This document shows positions 9,055 to 17,363 of a stretch of DNA of 64,000 nt, piece after piece; position 1 is the first letter of the stretch, and the number at the start of each line of letters is the position of its first letter. Below the pieces are notes generated by a model. The model was not told where the DNA came from, did not search any database, and worked only from the letters and a program-made list of their open reading frames with translations. This DNA is from an uncultured Lachnospiraceae bacterium. Its GTDB lineage: Bacteria > Bacillota > Clostridia > Lachnospirales > Lachnospiraceae. A program made the position numbers and the translations under genes. The stretch lies in the NCBI GenBank assembly GCA_947053345.1, contig CAMRSM010000022.1, forward strand, positions 1-64,000, in the 5' to 3' direction.

Positions 9055-9435
9055 ATGTGTAACGAATATTTCGGAAAGGGGTTGCAGTCAGTGATACCGT
9101 TTTGTGCGAAACAGGGAGTGGAGCAGAAAATCTCCTTTGAAGATTATTTGTCCGCCATGCTCTCGGACTATGAGTGCGCATACGCGTGCGGGCTTGCGGC
9201 AAGGCTCTTAAAGCTTTCCGCGGCGGAGGACGTGGGGCTTTCTTTGCTGAAAGGCCAGGTGGAGGCGGCGATGCCAAAGGAGCGGGACAGGCTTGATTAC
9301 CATATCCGCAATCTTTACAAGCTGATCGGGGATTATGCTTATACAGAGAAGGGCGAAATGCCGGAGGAAATCCCGGTGCTGATCCGGATGGGTCTTGGGG
9401 AAGAGGGCTATGACTGTTATCTGGGGAATCCTTAA
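9055..9435 (+). CDS. hypothetical protein
   Basis: A predicted mostly helical soluble protein (126 aa from the ATG at 9055) that I do not recognise. It has an acidic, Leu-rich composition, with Cys residues clustered in YECAYACG. No membrane segment or known motif is seen. The start is uncertain: a TTG at 9040 and a GTG at 9091 are also in frame, and the GTG has the better-placed AAAGGGG. It sits between ung and the nrdDG genes and is not obviously part of either unit. Confidence 0.6.
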   Translation: MCNEYFGKGLQSVIPFCAKQGVEQKISFEDYLSAMLSDYECAYACGLAARLLKLSAAEDVGLSLLKGQVEAAMPKERDRLDYHIRNLYKLIGDYAYTEKGEMPEEIPVLIRMGLGEEGYDCYLGNP

Positions 9436-9520
9436 GGGATGCATTTTGTATCGCAGGCAGATAAATCCCCCGCAATTTATTCTTGTATTTTAATGTCCAA
9501 AGAGGGTGCCAGGCATTACA

Positions 9521-9536
9521 ACACTATATATAGTGG
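9521..9536. promoter_or_regulatory. NrdR box upstream of nrdD
   Basis: The 16-mer ACACTATATATAGTGG matches the NrdR operator (acaCwAtATaTwGtgt) at all but the last base. NrdR is the ATP-cone repressor of ribonucleotide reductase genes and normally binds two boxes about 31 bp apart. A weak second box may lie at 9551-9566. The site is about 220 bp before the nrdD start. Confidence 0.75.
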
Positions 9537-9690
9537 TGCGAAAAGGAAAAGCACGCAAAATATTACAAGATACTGTGGACAAATCCCGTTTCCTGTGATA
9601 TGCTTATAGGGCAGCAGAGAGATCAAACGATGGCTGCCGCAGTATGGCCGGAAGGATATCCGGGCATTTTACATATTAGAAGCATATGAT

Positions 9691-9730
9691 CCGCACACGG
9701 CGGTATGTGATTGCATACTGCCGTGTGCGG
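9691..9730. repeat. 17-bp stem hairpin in the nrdD leader
   Basis: CCGCACACGGCGGTATG (9691-9707) pairs with 9714-9730 over 17 bp with a single G-U pair and a 6-nt loop. It ends 23 nt before the nrdD ATG and is not followed by a T run. The right arm contains CTGCCGTGTGCGG, which recurs exactly at 11998-12010 in the nrdD-nrdG spacer. Confidence 0.7.
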
Positions 9731-9753
9731 CAACACAGAAAGGGCGTAACATA

Positions 9754-11880
9754 ATGGAAGTGATCAAAAGGGACGGACGCGTTGTCGAGTATGACAGGAA
9801 TAAGATCCTTGTAGCGATCCGCAAGGCAAATGACGAAGTCAAGATGAAGGAAAAGATATCCGAGGGAAAGATCGAGGGCATTGTGCGGGCGATCGAGTCA
9901 CTTGGTAAGCCGACGATGCAGGTGGAGGAAATCCAGGATGTCATCGAGGAAAAACTGATGGAAGACGGCAAGTATACGCTCGCGAAGACGTATATTCTGT
10001 ACCGTTATACAAGGGAACTTGTGCGAAAGGCGAACACGACGGACGATTCCATCTTAAGCCTGATCCAGCATGACAATAAAGATGTAATGGAAGAAAATTC
10101 CAACAAAAACGCGATCATTGCCTCCACGCAGCGCGACCTGATCGCGGGGGAGGTTTCCAAGGACTTAACAAAGCGCCTGCTGCTCCCGGAGAAGATTTCC
10201 AAGGCGCACGAGGACGGCGTGCTGCATTTTCATGACGCGGACTATTTTTTGCAGTCGATCTTTAACTGCTGCCTGATCAATATCAAAGATATGTTTGAGA
10301 ACGGCACGGTCATGAACGGGAAGCTGATCGAGAGCCCAAAGAGCTTTCAGGTGGCGTGCACCGTCATGACACAGATCATTTCCGCGGTGGCGAGCAGCCA
10401 GTACGGCGGGCAGTCCGTGGATGTGAGGCATCTTGGGAAATACCTGCGCATCACGAGGGAGAAATACCGGAAGCGCTACGAGGAGGAATTTTCCGGGAAG
10501 CTTTCCGGTGAGGTGCTTTCCGAACTGATCGAGGACCGGGTAAAGGACGAGTTAAAATCCGGCGTGCAGACCATCCAGTACCAGATCAATACCCTGATGA
10601 CAACGAACGGGCAATCCCCGTTTGTAACGCTGTTCTTAAACCTTGACGCGAAGGACGAATACATCGAGGAAAATGCGATGATCGTGGAGGAGATCCTGCG
10701 CCAGCGCCTCGAGGGGATCAAAAACGAGAAGGGCGTGTATATCACCCCGGCTTTCCCGAAGCTTATCTACGTTCTGGATGAGCACAACTGCTTAAAAGGC
10801 GGAAAATACGATTATATCACGCGCCTCGCCGTGAAGTGTTCCGCGAAACGCCTTTACCCGGACTATATCTCGGCGAAGAAGATGCGGGAGAATTATGAGG
10901 GCAACGTATTCAGCTGCATGGGCTGCCGCAGTTTTTTGACGGCGTGGAAGGACGCGGACGGCGAGTATAAGTTTGAGGGGCGCTTTAACCAGGGCGTGGT
11001 CAGCTTAAACCTTCCCCAGATCGGCATTATCGCACAGGGGGACGAGGAGAAGTTCTGGCAGCTTATGGAGGAGCGCTTATCGCTCTGCTTTGAGGCTCTG
11101 ATGTGCCGCCATCACGCATTAGAAGGGACGATTTCCGATGTGAGCCCGATCCACTGGCAGTATGGGGCGATTGCGCGCCTGAAAAAAGGGGAGAAGATTG
11201 ATGCGCTTCTGCACGGCGGTTACTCGACGATCTCCCTCGGCTACATCGGGCTGTACGAGGTGACCAAGCTGATGACCGGCGTGAGCCATACGGACCCGAA
11301 AGGGCTCGACTTTGCACTGCGTGTGATGAAGCGCCTGCGCCGGGCGACGGACACGTGGAAGGAGGAGACGGGGATTGGCTTCGGCCTTTACGGGACACCG
11401 GCGGAATCGCTGTGTTACCGTTTCGCGCGCATTGACAAGGAGCGTTTTGGCGAGATCCCGGATGTGACGGACAAGGGTTATTACACGAATTCCTACCATG
11501 TGGACGTGCGCGAGAGGATTGACGCGTTCTCAAAATTTCAGTTCGAGAGCCAGTTTCAGGTGATCTCCTCCGGCGGTGCGATTTCCTATGTGGAGATCCC
11601 GAATATGCGACACAATCTTGAGGCTTTGGAGGAGATGGTAAAATTTATATACGACAACATCCAGTACGCGGAATTCAACACAAAATCCGATTACTGCCAT
11701 GTGTGCGGTTTTGACGGGGAGATTAAGATCAATGATGAACTGGAGTGGGAGTGCCCGCAGTGCGGGAACAAAGACCACGCGAAGATGAACGTGACGCGCC
11801 GCACCTGCGGGTATCTCGGCGAGAATTTCTGGAATGTCGGAAAGACCAAGGAGATCAACGCGCGCGTGCTGCATATTTAA
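9754..11880 (+). CDS. nrdD: anaerobic (class III) ribonucleoside-triphosphate reductase
   Basis: Makes deoxyribonucleotides from NTPs under anoxia with a glycyl radical. The 708-aa protein opens with an ATP-cone allosteric domain (residues 1-95, beginning VIKRDGRVVEYDRNKI). The catalytic barrel follows, and the C-terminus holds the zinc site (CHVCG ... CPQCG) and the radical loop RTCGYLG with the radical Gly at about 686. Start supported by AGAAAGGG. Its activase nrdG lies 229 bp downstream in the same direction, and an NrdR box lies upstream, so repression when dATP/ATP status signals sufficient dNTPs is likely. Confidence 0.97.
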   Translation: MEVIKRDGRVVEYDRNKILVAIRKANDEVKMKEKISEGKIEGIVRAIESLGKPTMQVEEIQDVIEEKLMEDGKYTLAKTYILYRYTRELVRKANTTDDSILSLIQHDNKDVMEENSNKNAIIASTQRDLIAGEVSKDLTKRLLLPEKISKAHEDGVLHFHDADYFLQSIFNCCLINIKDMFENGTVMNGKLIESPKSFQVACTVMTQIISAVASSQYGGQSVDVRHLGKYLRITREKYRKRYEEEFSGKLSGEVLSELIEDRVKDELKSGVQTIQYQINTLMTTNGQSPFVTLFLNLDAKDEYIEENAMIVEEILRQRLEGIKNEKGVYITPAFPKLIYVLDEHNCLKGGKYDYITRLAVKCSAKRLYPDYISAKKMRENYEGNVFSCMGCRSFLTAWKDADGEYKFEGRFNQGVVSLNLPQIGIIAQGDEEKFWQLMEERLSLCFEALMCRHHALEGTISDVSPIHWQYGAIARLKKGEKIDALLHGGYSTISLGYIGLYEVTKLMTGVSHTDPKGLDFALRVMKRLRRATDTWKEETGIGFGLYGTPAESLCYRFARIDKERFGEIPDVTDKGYYTNSYHVDVRERIDAFSKFQFESQFQVISSGGAISYVEIPNMRHNLEALEEMVKFIYDNIQYAEFNTKSDYCHVCGFDGEIKINDELEWECPQCGNKDHAKMNVTRRTCGYLGENFWNVGKTKEINARVLHI

Positions 11881-11993
11881 GCGGGGATGTGGGGGCTGTG
11901 CGGGAAATTCCATGCTCCGGCAGGGGAAAATCCCCGCGCATCCGAACCAAAACGGATACATCCGGATTACAGGATGTTGTGCCCGGGTGAAGG

Positions 11994-12077
11994 GATGCTG
12001 CCGTGTGCGGGCATAAAGCGCAGTCGGAAAGCCGCATGTCATCCGTGTGCGTGAGATGCTGCCGTATGCGGGCATAA
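11994..12077. repeat. direct repeat in the nrdD-nrdG spacer
   Basis: A 23-bp unit GATGCTGCCGTGTGCGGGCATAA at 11994-12016 recurs at 12055-12077 with one change (G to A). The spacer of 229 bp otherwise shows no gene. Confidence 0.75.
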
Positions 12078-12109
12078 CCGCACCGCCGCATACAGAAACG
12101 GAGAATGGG

Positions 12110-12643
12110 ATGAATTACGCCGATATAAAACAATACGACATTGCGAACGGTCCTGGGGTGCGCGTCTCGGTCTTTGTCAGCGGCTGCACGAGGGGCTGTC
12201 CCGGATGCTTCAACCGTGAGGCATGGGATTTTTCCTACGGAGAACCGTTTACGAGGGAGACGGTGAAGGAGGTGCTTTCCTACCTTGCGCCAGATTATGT
12301 GCGGGGGCTTTCACTGCTTGGCGGGGAGCCGTTTGAGCATAGCAACCAGACCGGTCTTTTACCGTTTGTGCGCTGCGTGAAGGAGAAGTACCCGGACAAA
12401 GACATATGGTGCTTTTCGGGCTATCTTTTTGATGAGGACATCTGCGGGCGGATGTGTAAGGAGTGGCCAGAGACGAGGGAGTTCCTTTCCTACATTGATG
12501 TTTTGGTGGACGGGCGCTTTGTCAGGGAGTTGCACAATGTCAACCTGCGCTTTAAGGGATCGTCGAACCAGCGCACGATCATGGTACAGGAGTCGCTAAA
12601 GGAGGGAAAGATCGTGCTTTTGGATTCGCCGGAATCCATGTGA
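12110..12643 (+). CDS. nrdG: anaerobic ribonucleotide reductase activating protein (radical SAM)
   Basis: Radical-SAM activase that installs the glycyl radical on NrdD. The 177-aa protein has the cluster motif CTRGCPGCFN (CxxxCxxC) near residue 27-34 and the SAM-binding stretch LSLLGGEPF. The ATG at 12110 is chosen over an upstream in-frame start because GGAG lies 8 nt before it and the resulting N-terminus (MNYADIKQYDIANGPG) is the normal NrdG start. Length is typical. It follows nrdD after 229 bp of repeat-bearing spacer. Confidence 0.96.
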   Translation: MNYADIKQYDIANGPGVRVSVFVSGCTRGCPGCFNREAWDFSYGEPFTRETVKEVLSYLAPDYVRGLSLLGGEPFEHSNQTGLLPFVRCVKEKYPDKDIWCFSGYLFDEDICGRMCKEWPETREFLSYIDVLVDGRFVRELHNVNLRFKGSSNQRTIMVQESLKEGKIVLLDSPESM

Positions 12644-12666
12644 GGGTGCTGTGGTTGGGGGAAGGT

Positions 12667-13635
12667 ATGAAAAAGTATTGGAATGCATTGCGCTTCGGCA
12701 ACGCGAAAACTAAACGGATTTTGATATCTGCAATTTTATTGTTTCTGTTCGCGGGGACAGGAGGGGTGCTCGCAGCGAGCGGGAGCGGGGTATTGTGGGG
12801 GCTTACGGCGGTCTTTGCCTTTGTCATGGATATTGTGCTTTTGCAGTCCGTCCGTTTTGGGGAGGCCGAGCTCGTGGAGGGGAGGGCTAAGGACAAAAGG
12901 AAAGCCATCCTATCAAAAACTTATGACAGTCTGGCGGAGATGACAAAGGATGATCTGGGGGATCTGCTCATCGCTTACCATGTCAGTTCCGCGCATGTGC
13001 AGGTCATGATCGACTCCTACGAGAAAGAGGGCGTAAAGCAGACACCGGCGTATCTCTGGAAAGCAAAAGGATATCTGCAGTTCCTTGTGCTGGAAAATAA
13101 GCCGCGCAATTTTGCCGTCCCGATGTCACAGGTGACGGAGATCACTTACATGAAAAATGTGGAGGTCAATCCGCTTGCCGAGTACGGGCAGGTGCGCCAG
13201 CCGTCCGTGGTGGGTGCGATGTACCAGCCGCTTCTTCCGGTGTACAAGGAACGCCAGGCCGGAGCAAGGAGATATTACACGAAAAACCTTTATGTGATCG
13301 CCCCCGGAATCCGGATCACAAATACTTCGGTCAAGAATGTCCGCCCGGTGCTGCGGGTGCCGGTCGTGTTCACGGGAATTGTTGATGACCGATACGGGAA
13401 ATATTACCGTGCGGCATCCGAAATGAAGATTTTACTGATGGACCAGGTTCTGACCTCGGACGAATATAAGGGACAGATCAGCGGGATGCTAAAACGGATG
13501 GCGGATGACGAGGCGGCGGACGCGGAGTTTATAAATGACCTGGAGCTTATGGTGCGCTCGCGTCTGGTGACACAGGAGGTTGCACAGTATTTTAGGGATT
13601 ACCGCCAAAAGCAGGGAAAGACGAAGAAAAAATAG
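12667..13635 (+). CDS. hypothetical protein with two N-terminal TM helices
   Basis: A 322-aa protein not recognised as a known family. Two close TM helices (about residues 18-36 and 41-60) are followed by a roughly 260-aa soluble region, probably cytoplasmic, ending in a Lys-rich tail (KQGKTKKK). The soluble part has mixed alpha/beta character with no catalytic motif that I can name. The ATG at 12667 has GGGGAAGG upstream. It follows nrdG by only 23 bp and may be cotranscribed, but nothing in it suggests a role in nucleotide reduction. Confidence 0.75.
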   Translation: MKKYWNALRFGNAKTKRILISAILLFLFAGTGGVLAASGSGVLWGLTAVFAFVMDIVLLQSVRFGEAELVEGRAKDKRKAILSKTYDSLAEMTKDDLGDLLIAYHVSSAHVQVMIDSYEKEGVKQTPAYLWKAKGYLQFLVLENKPRNFAVPMSQVTEITYMKNVEVNPLAEYGQVRQPSVVGAMYQPLLPVYKERQAGARRYYTKNLYVIAPGIRITNTSVKNVRPVLRVPVVFTGIVDDRYGKYYRAASEMKILLMDQVLTSDEYKGQISGMLKRMADDEAADAEFINDLELMVRSRLVTQEVAQYFRDYRQKQGKTKKK

Positions 13636-13684
13636 CAGGAGATTGGCCTTGGTGAGGAAAGGTTAAAAAGGACAGGGACAGAAT

Positions 13685-14347
13685 ATGGAGACGATAGGAA
13701 ACCTGCCTGTGGCGGGAGAGCTTTACAGGCATTTTAAGGGGAATCTGTATCAGGTCATCGGCGTGGCACATGACGCGCAGACAATGGAGCAGATGGTAGT
13801 TTATTGGGCGCTTTACGGGGAACGCCGCCTGTATGTGCGCAGACTGGAGGATTTTTTAAGTCCGGTGGACAGAAAGAAATATCCCGACGCAGCGGCACAA
13901 TATCGTTTCGAGAAAGTGTCCCTGCATGAATTTCCCGGTGTTTTAGGGGAGCCTGACCCGGGGGAGGGAGCAGGTACGATACACCGGATGACCGGGATGC
14001 AAGCCGCGGGGAACGCGGCGGTCGAGATGCGGGAAATCCGGGGGGATGGGACTGCTTTGCTGCAGGCTGCGCCGTGTGAGGAAAAAGAGTCTTCCACGAT
14101 TTGGGACAATCCCGAAGCCGGGAAAGTCCGTCCGGAACTTTTGCGCTTTCTGGACGCGGAGACACCGGGGGAAAAATTGATGGTGCTTCGCGAAATCCGC
14201 GGGAAAATAGATGAAGGACTGATGACGAGCATTGAACTTTCTATCGATTTGATGCCAGATGACCGGGAAACGCTTGAGCGGCGGCTGTCTTTGGTTGAAA
14301 AAAATCTGGAAAAACGTGTGAGATATGAAGGGGGCAGGCTGCGCTAA
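13685..14347 (+). CDS. DUF1653 domain protein
   Basis: The N-terminal 75 residues match the DUF1653 pattern: YRHFKGNLYQVIGVA, then MVVYWALYGERRLYVRRLEDFLSPV. Proteins with this small beta-rich domain are common and uncharacterised. The rest (about residues 80-220) is a linker and a helical C-terminal part (IDLMPDDRETLERRLSLVEKNLEKR) that I do not recognise. It lies 49 bp after the two-TM gene and is closed by a strong terminator, so it is probably the last gene of that unit. Confidence 0.82.
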   Translation: METIGNLPVAGELYRHFKGNLYQVIGVAHDAQTMEQMVVYWALYGERRLYVRRLEDFLSPVDRKKYPDAAAQYRFEKVSLHEFPGVLGEPDPGEGAGTIHRMTGMQAAGNAAVEMREIRGDGTALLQAAPCEEKESSTIWDNPEAGKVRPELLRFLDAETPGEKLMVLREIRGKIDEGLMTSIELSIDLMPDDRETLERRLSLVEKNLEKRVRYEGGRLR

Positions 14348-14364
14348 ACGCAGCTGCCCCTTTT
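14330..14364 (+). terminator. Rho-independent terminator after the DUF1653 gene
   Basis: GGGGCAGGCTGCG pairs with CGCAGCTGCCCC (one bulged G) around a 5-nt loop, then TTTT. The stem includes the stop codon region. Confidence 0.85.
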
Positions 14365-14403
14365 GTGATGCATAAACCGGAACGTAAAACTAAGGCGGGA
14401 GGT

Positions 14404-15330
14404 CTATGCAATCCTCGTCCCGGTTTTGCCGCGGAGGGCACTGCGCGCTGTCTCCATTTTGGTGATCAGAACCTTGCCGTCCGGTTTTTGTGTGAGATAG
14501 GAAATGGATGCTTCAATCTTAGGCCGCATGCCGTGTGCCGAAAAACTGCCGTCCCCGACAAAGATCTTTGCCTCTTTTAAAGAGACAGTATCCAGAGCTG
14601 TCTCCTGTGGTGTGCCGTAGAAACGCGCAGCTTTCTCATTTCCGGTGAGGAAGAGCAGGACATCGGCGTTGAGCAGTTCGGCTAATTTTCCGGCAGTCAG
14701 GTCTTTTTCGATGACGGCGCTTGCACCTTTTAAGGTCGTGCCCTGTTCGAGTACCGGGATACCGCCGCCGCCTGCGGCAATGACGATCTGCCCCGCATCC
14801 GACAGGGCGCGGATGGCATCAATCTCGTATATATCGATCGGTTTCGGGGAAGCGACGATACGGCAAAAATCACCTTCCACTTCCGTAACATAATTTCCTT
14901 TGCGCTCCTCGGCGGCTGCCTTGGCCGCGTCTATAACGCGGCCGATGACCTTGGTGGGTGTTGCAAATGCCCTGTCAAACGGGCTGACTTTTACTTGCGT
15001 GATAATGGTTGATACCGTAAAGAACAGCCCGCGGTCAAGCAGTTCGGTGCGGATTGCGTTCTGGAGGTCATAGCCCACATAGCCTTGGCTCATGGCGCTG
15101 CACAGGGACATTGGGGCGGCTGTGTATCTGGGATCCATACGGGAGAATTCGGTCATGGCGGAGTGTACCATACCAAGCTGCTGACCATTGCTGTGCGTAA
15201 TGATGATCCGGTAACCTTCCTCCGCAATATCTGCGATTGCCTTTGCGGCGAGCTTTACGTTTGCTTTTTGTTCCGGGAAGGTTTCGCCAAACGCGCTGCG
15301 GCCAAGCGCAACTACGATTTTGTTGTCCAT
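14404..15330 (-). CDS. carbamate kinase-like amino-acid kinase (divergent ArcC)
   Basis: Belongs to the carbamate kinase family, which makes ATP from carbamoyl phosphate or the reverse. The 308-aa length and the ATP-site block VIAAGGGGIPV, the SPKPIDIYEIDAI segment and the C-terminal MRPKIEASISYL match the family. Two normally invariant N-terminal motifs are changed: the phosphate loop reads ALGRSAFG instead of ALGGNA, and the next reads THSNGQQLG instead of THGNGPQVG. So activity or substrate may differ from ArcC. AGGAGG precedes the ATG. No arginine deiminase or carbamoyltransferase genes are nearby; the neighbour is a sulfhydrylase gene on the same strand 230 bp upstream. Confidence 0.85.
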   Translation of the reverse strand: MDNKIVVALGRSAFGETFPEQKANVKLAAKAIADIAEEGYRIIITHSNGQQLGMVHSAMTEFSRMDPRYTAAPMSLCSAMSQGYVGYDLQNAIRTELLDRGLFFTVSTIITQVKVSPFDRAFATPTKVIGRVIDAAKAAAEERKGNYVTEVEGDFCRIVASPKPIDIYEIDAIRALSDAGQIVIAAGGGGIPVLEQGTTLKGASAVIEKDLTAGKLAELLNADVLLFLTGNEKAARFYGTPQETALDTVSLKEAKIFVGDGSFSAHGMRPKIEASISYLTQKPDGKVLITKMETARSALRGKTGTRIA

Positions 15331-15351
15331 AAGCAGTAGTTCCTCCTATTT

Positions 15352-15559
15352 ATAGTTCCGCCCGTGCCCTGCCAGTACCAACAACCGGCAGCGGGGTTTT
15401 TGTCCGCACAGCCCCCCAAAACCCCGCTGGGCACTGTCCGGGCACGCGCTGTTATAATAGTTCCGCCCGTGCCCTGCCAAGCACCAACAACCGGCAGCGG
15501 GCTTTTGGTTCGCACAGCCCCCCAAAACCCCGCTGGGCACTGTCCGGGCACGCGCTGTC
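15352..15559. repeat. tandem duplication of a 105-bp palindromic element
   Basis: Two copies, 15352-15453 and 15457-15559, run head to tail with only a few differences. Each copy is itself an inverted repeat: AGCGGGGTTTT faces AAAACCCCGCT, and CGTGCC faces GGCACG further out. It lies between the metY-like gene and the carbamate kinase gene. It could act as a REP-like or terminator element; no coding potential is convincing. Confidence 0.85.
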
Positions 15560-15560
15560 T

Positions 15561-16823
15561 TCAGATCGCGGCGAAGCCCTTTTCGAGGTCAGCAAGGATG
15601 TCCTCAATGTTTTCAAGGCCGACGGAGAGACGGATCATGCTGCCATCAATGCCCGCGGCCAGGAGCTGCTCGTCGGTGAGCTGGCGGTGTGTTGCTGATG
15701 CCGGGTGGAGGACGCAGGTGCGGATATCCGCGACATGCACGACATTCGAGGCGAGTTCGAGGTGATCCATGAATTTCACGGCATCCCCGCGCCCGCCCGC
15801 GACCGTGAAGGAGATGACACCGCTACAGCCTTCCGGCAGATATTTTTTGGCACGTGCATGGTACTTGTTAGAGGCAAGCCCCGGATAATTGACGGATGTT
15901 ACCTTTGGGTGTTTCTCCAAAAATTCCGCCGCCGCCATCGCGTTCGAGCAGTATTGGCGCATGCGCACCGGGAGGGTTTCCAGGCCGAGGTTTAAGAGGA
16001 AAGCGGAGTTTGCGGCAGGGTAGCAGCCGAAATCGCGCATCAGCTGCATCCTTGCCTTGATGATGTACGCCATTGGTCCAAAGGATTTCACGTAGGAAAC
16101 GCCGTGGTAGCTTTCATCCGGTTCGACAAAATCCGGGAAATTTTCGTTTGTCCAGTCAAAATGTCCCGCGTCCACAATCACGCCGCCGCCCTGTACTGCA
16201 TGGCCATCCATGTATTTTGTGGTCGAGTGGACGATGATGTCGGCCCCAAATTCAATCGGGCGGCACAGGATCGGAGTGGCAAAGGTATTGTCGATGATAA
16301 GCGGAACGCCGTGCCGGTGCGCGAGCGACGCAAATTTTTCAATGTCAAGTACGGTGAGTGCAGGGTTGGCAAGTGTTTCGCCGAAAACCGCTTTTGTGTT
16401 CGGCCGAAAAGCCGCGTCAAGTTCTGCTTCCGGTGCGTCCGCGTCCACGAAAATGCATTCGATGCCAAGTTTTTTTAAGGTGACCGCAAACAGGTTGATT
16501 GAACCGCCGTAGATCGTGGCGGCGGCGATAAAGCTGTCCCCCGCCTTACAGAGGTTCAGGATGGAGAACAGGCTTGCTGCCTGTCCGCTCGTCGTACACA
16601 TCGCCCCAACACCGCCCTCCAGGGAAGCAATCTTTTTTTCAACCGCGTCCACGGTCGGGTTGGCGAAGCGCGAGTACATAAATTCTGTCGGCATATCAAA
16701 GAGCTGTGCAATGTGTTCGGTGGAGTCAAAGCAGTAGGTTGTGCTTTGTACGATTGGGAGCACGCGCGGCTCGCCGTTTTTCGGAGTATAGCCCTCGTGC
16801 AGGCATTTTGTCTCAATTTTCAT
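15561..16823 (-). CDS. O-acetylhomoserine sulfhydrylase-type PLP enzyme
   Basis: A Cys/Met metabolism PLP enzyme, most likely O-acetylhomoserine sulfhydrylase (homocysteine from O-acetylhomoserine and sulfide). The 420-aa protein carries SRFANPTVDAVEKKIASLEGG, the TSGQAA phosphate-binding stretch, the PLP lysine in HSTTKYMDGH, and the C-terminal SVGLENIEDILADL typical of the fold. Length near 420-430 and the GGVIVDAGHFDW insert favour sulfhydrylase over cystathionine beta- or gamma-lyase, which are shorter. The ATG at 16823 was chosen for the GAGGG upstream. No SAM riboswitch or S-box core was found in its leader. Confidence 0.88.
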   Translation of the reverse strand: MKIETKCLHEGYTPKNGEPRVLPIVQSTTYCFDSTEHIAQLFDMPTEFMYSRFANPTVDAVEKKIASLEGGVGAMCTTSGQAASLFSILNLCKAGDSFIAAATIYGGSINLFAVTLKKLGIECIFVDADAPEAELDAAFRPNTKAVFGETLANPALTVLDIEKFASLAHRHGVPLIIDNTFATPILCRPIEFGADIIVHSTTKYMDGHAVQGGGVIVDAGHFDWTNENFPDFVEPDESYHGVSYVKSFGPMAYIIKARMQLMRDFGCYPAANSAFLLNLGLETLPVRMRQYCSNAMAAAEFLEKHPKVTSVNYPGLASNKYHARAKKYLPEGCSGVISFTVAGGRGDAVKFMDHLELASNVVHVADIRTCVLHPASATHRQLTDEQLLAAGIDGSMIRLSVGLENIEDILADLEKGFAAI

Positions 16824-17063
16824 GGTTTCCCTCGTTTCTGCGCTGTCTTGGAATGTTTTCATTTTAGGAATACCAGCCAAGGGCATTTCCCGAAAAAGCT
16901 GCTATCGTATCGCTATGGCACCCGCAGCGCCCGGATACCGCGATTTATATATATATTTTAAGTAAGAAAAGTTTACCACAACAGGCATGGATGGTCAATA
17001 ATAAAATATACCGGCCGCAAAAGCGTTCCTCCGTGACGGCGTGATAAAATGAAGCTGCTGTAA

Positions 17064-17336
17064 GGAAGGGAGCCGCCACGGCTGCAAATCACTATCCTGA
17101 ATGCCAAAAATAAAAGCGGGAGCGATACAAATGACAAAGGCGGGGACACTGCCAAGTACGATGGAAAGAAGCCGCTGACGGAAACCGAGCAAATCTTGTT
17201 TGCGGCGGCGAAAGATTATTTCAAAGGTGGGATGAACGGCAACTCCCCGCAGGATATGGAATGGGAACCGACGGGGCGGCGAGATAGTCAATGCCTTTCA
17301 CCGCCGCCCTGTTGTGGACTTTCCTTGAACCGATAA
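17064..17336 (+). pseudogene. possible gene remnant without a start codon
   Basis: The 540-bp stretch between the sulfhydrylase gene and the next one holds an open frame of 90 codons with no start codon and no ribosome site. Its product-like text (TAKYDGKKPLTETEQILFA, then AAKDYFKGGMNG) has natural protein composition, unlike shadow frames. It begins right after a stop and ends at 17336. I read it as the 3 prime end of a lost gene, possibly from a mobile element, but cannot name the family. Confidence 0.35.
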
Positions 17337-17363
17337 ACGGATATTCCCCATGCTAAATAAAAA

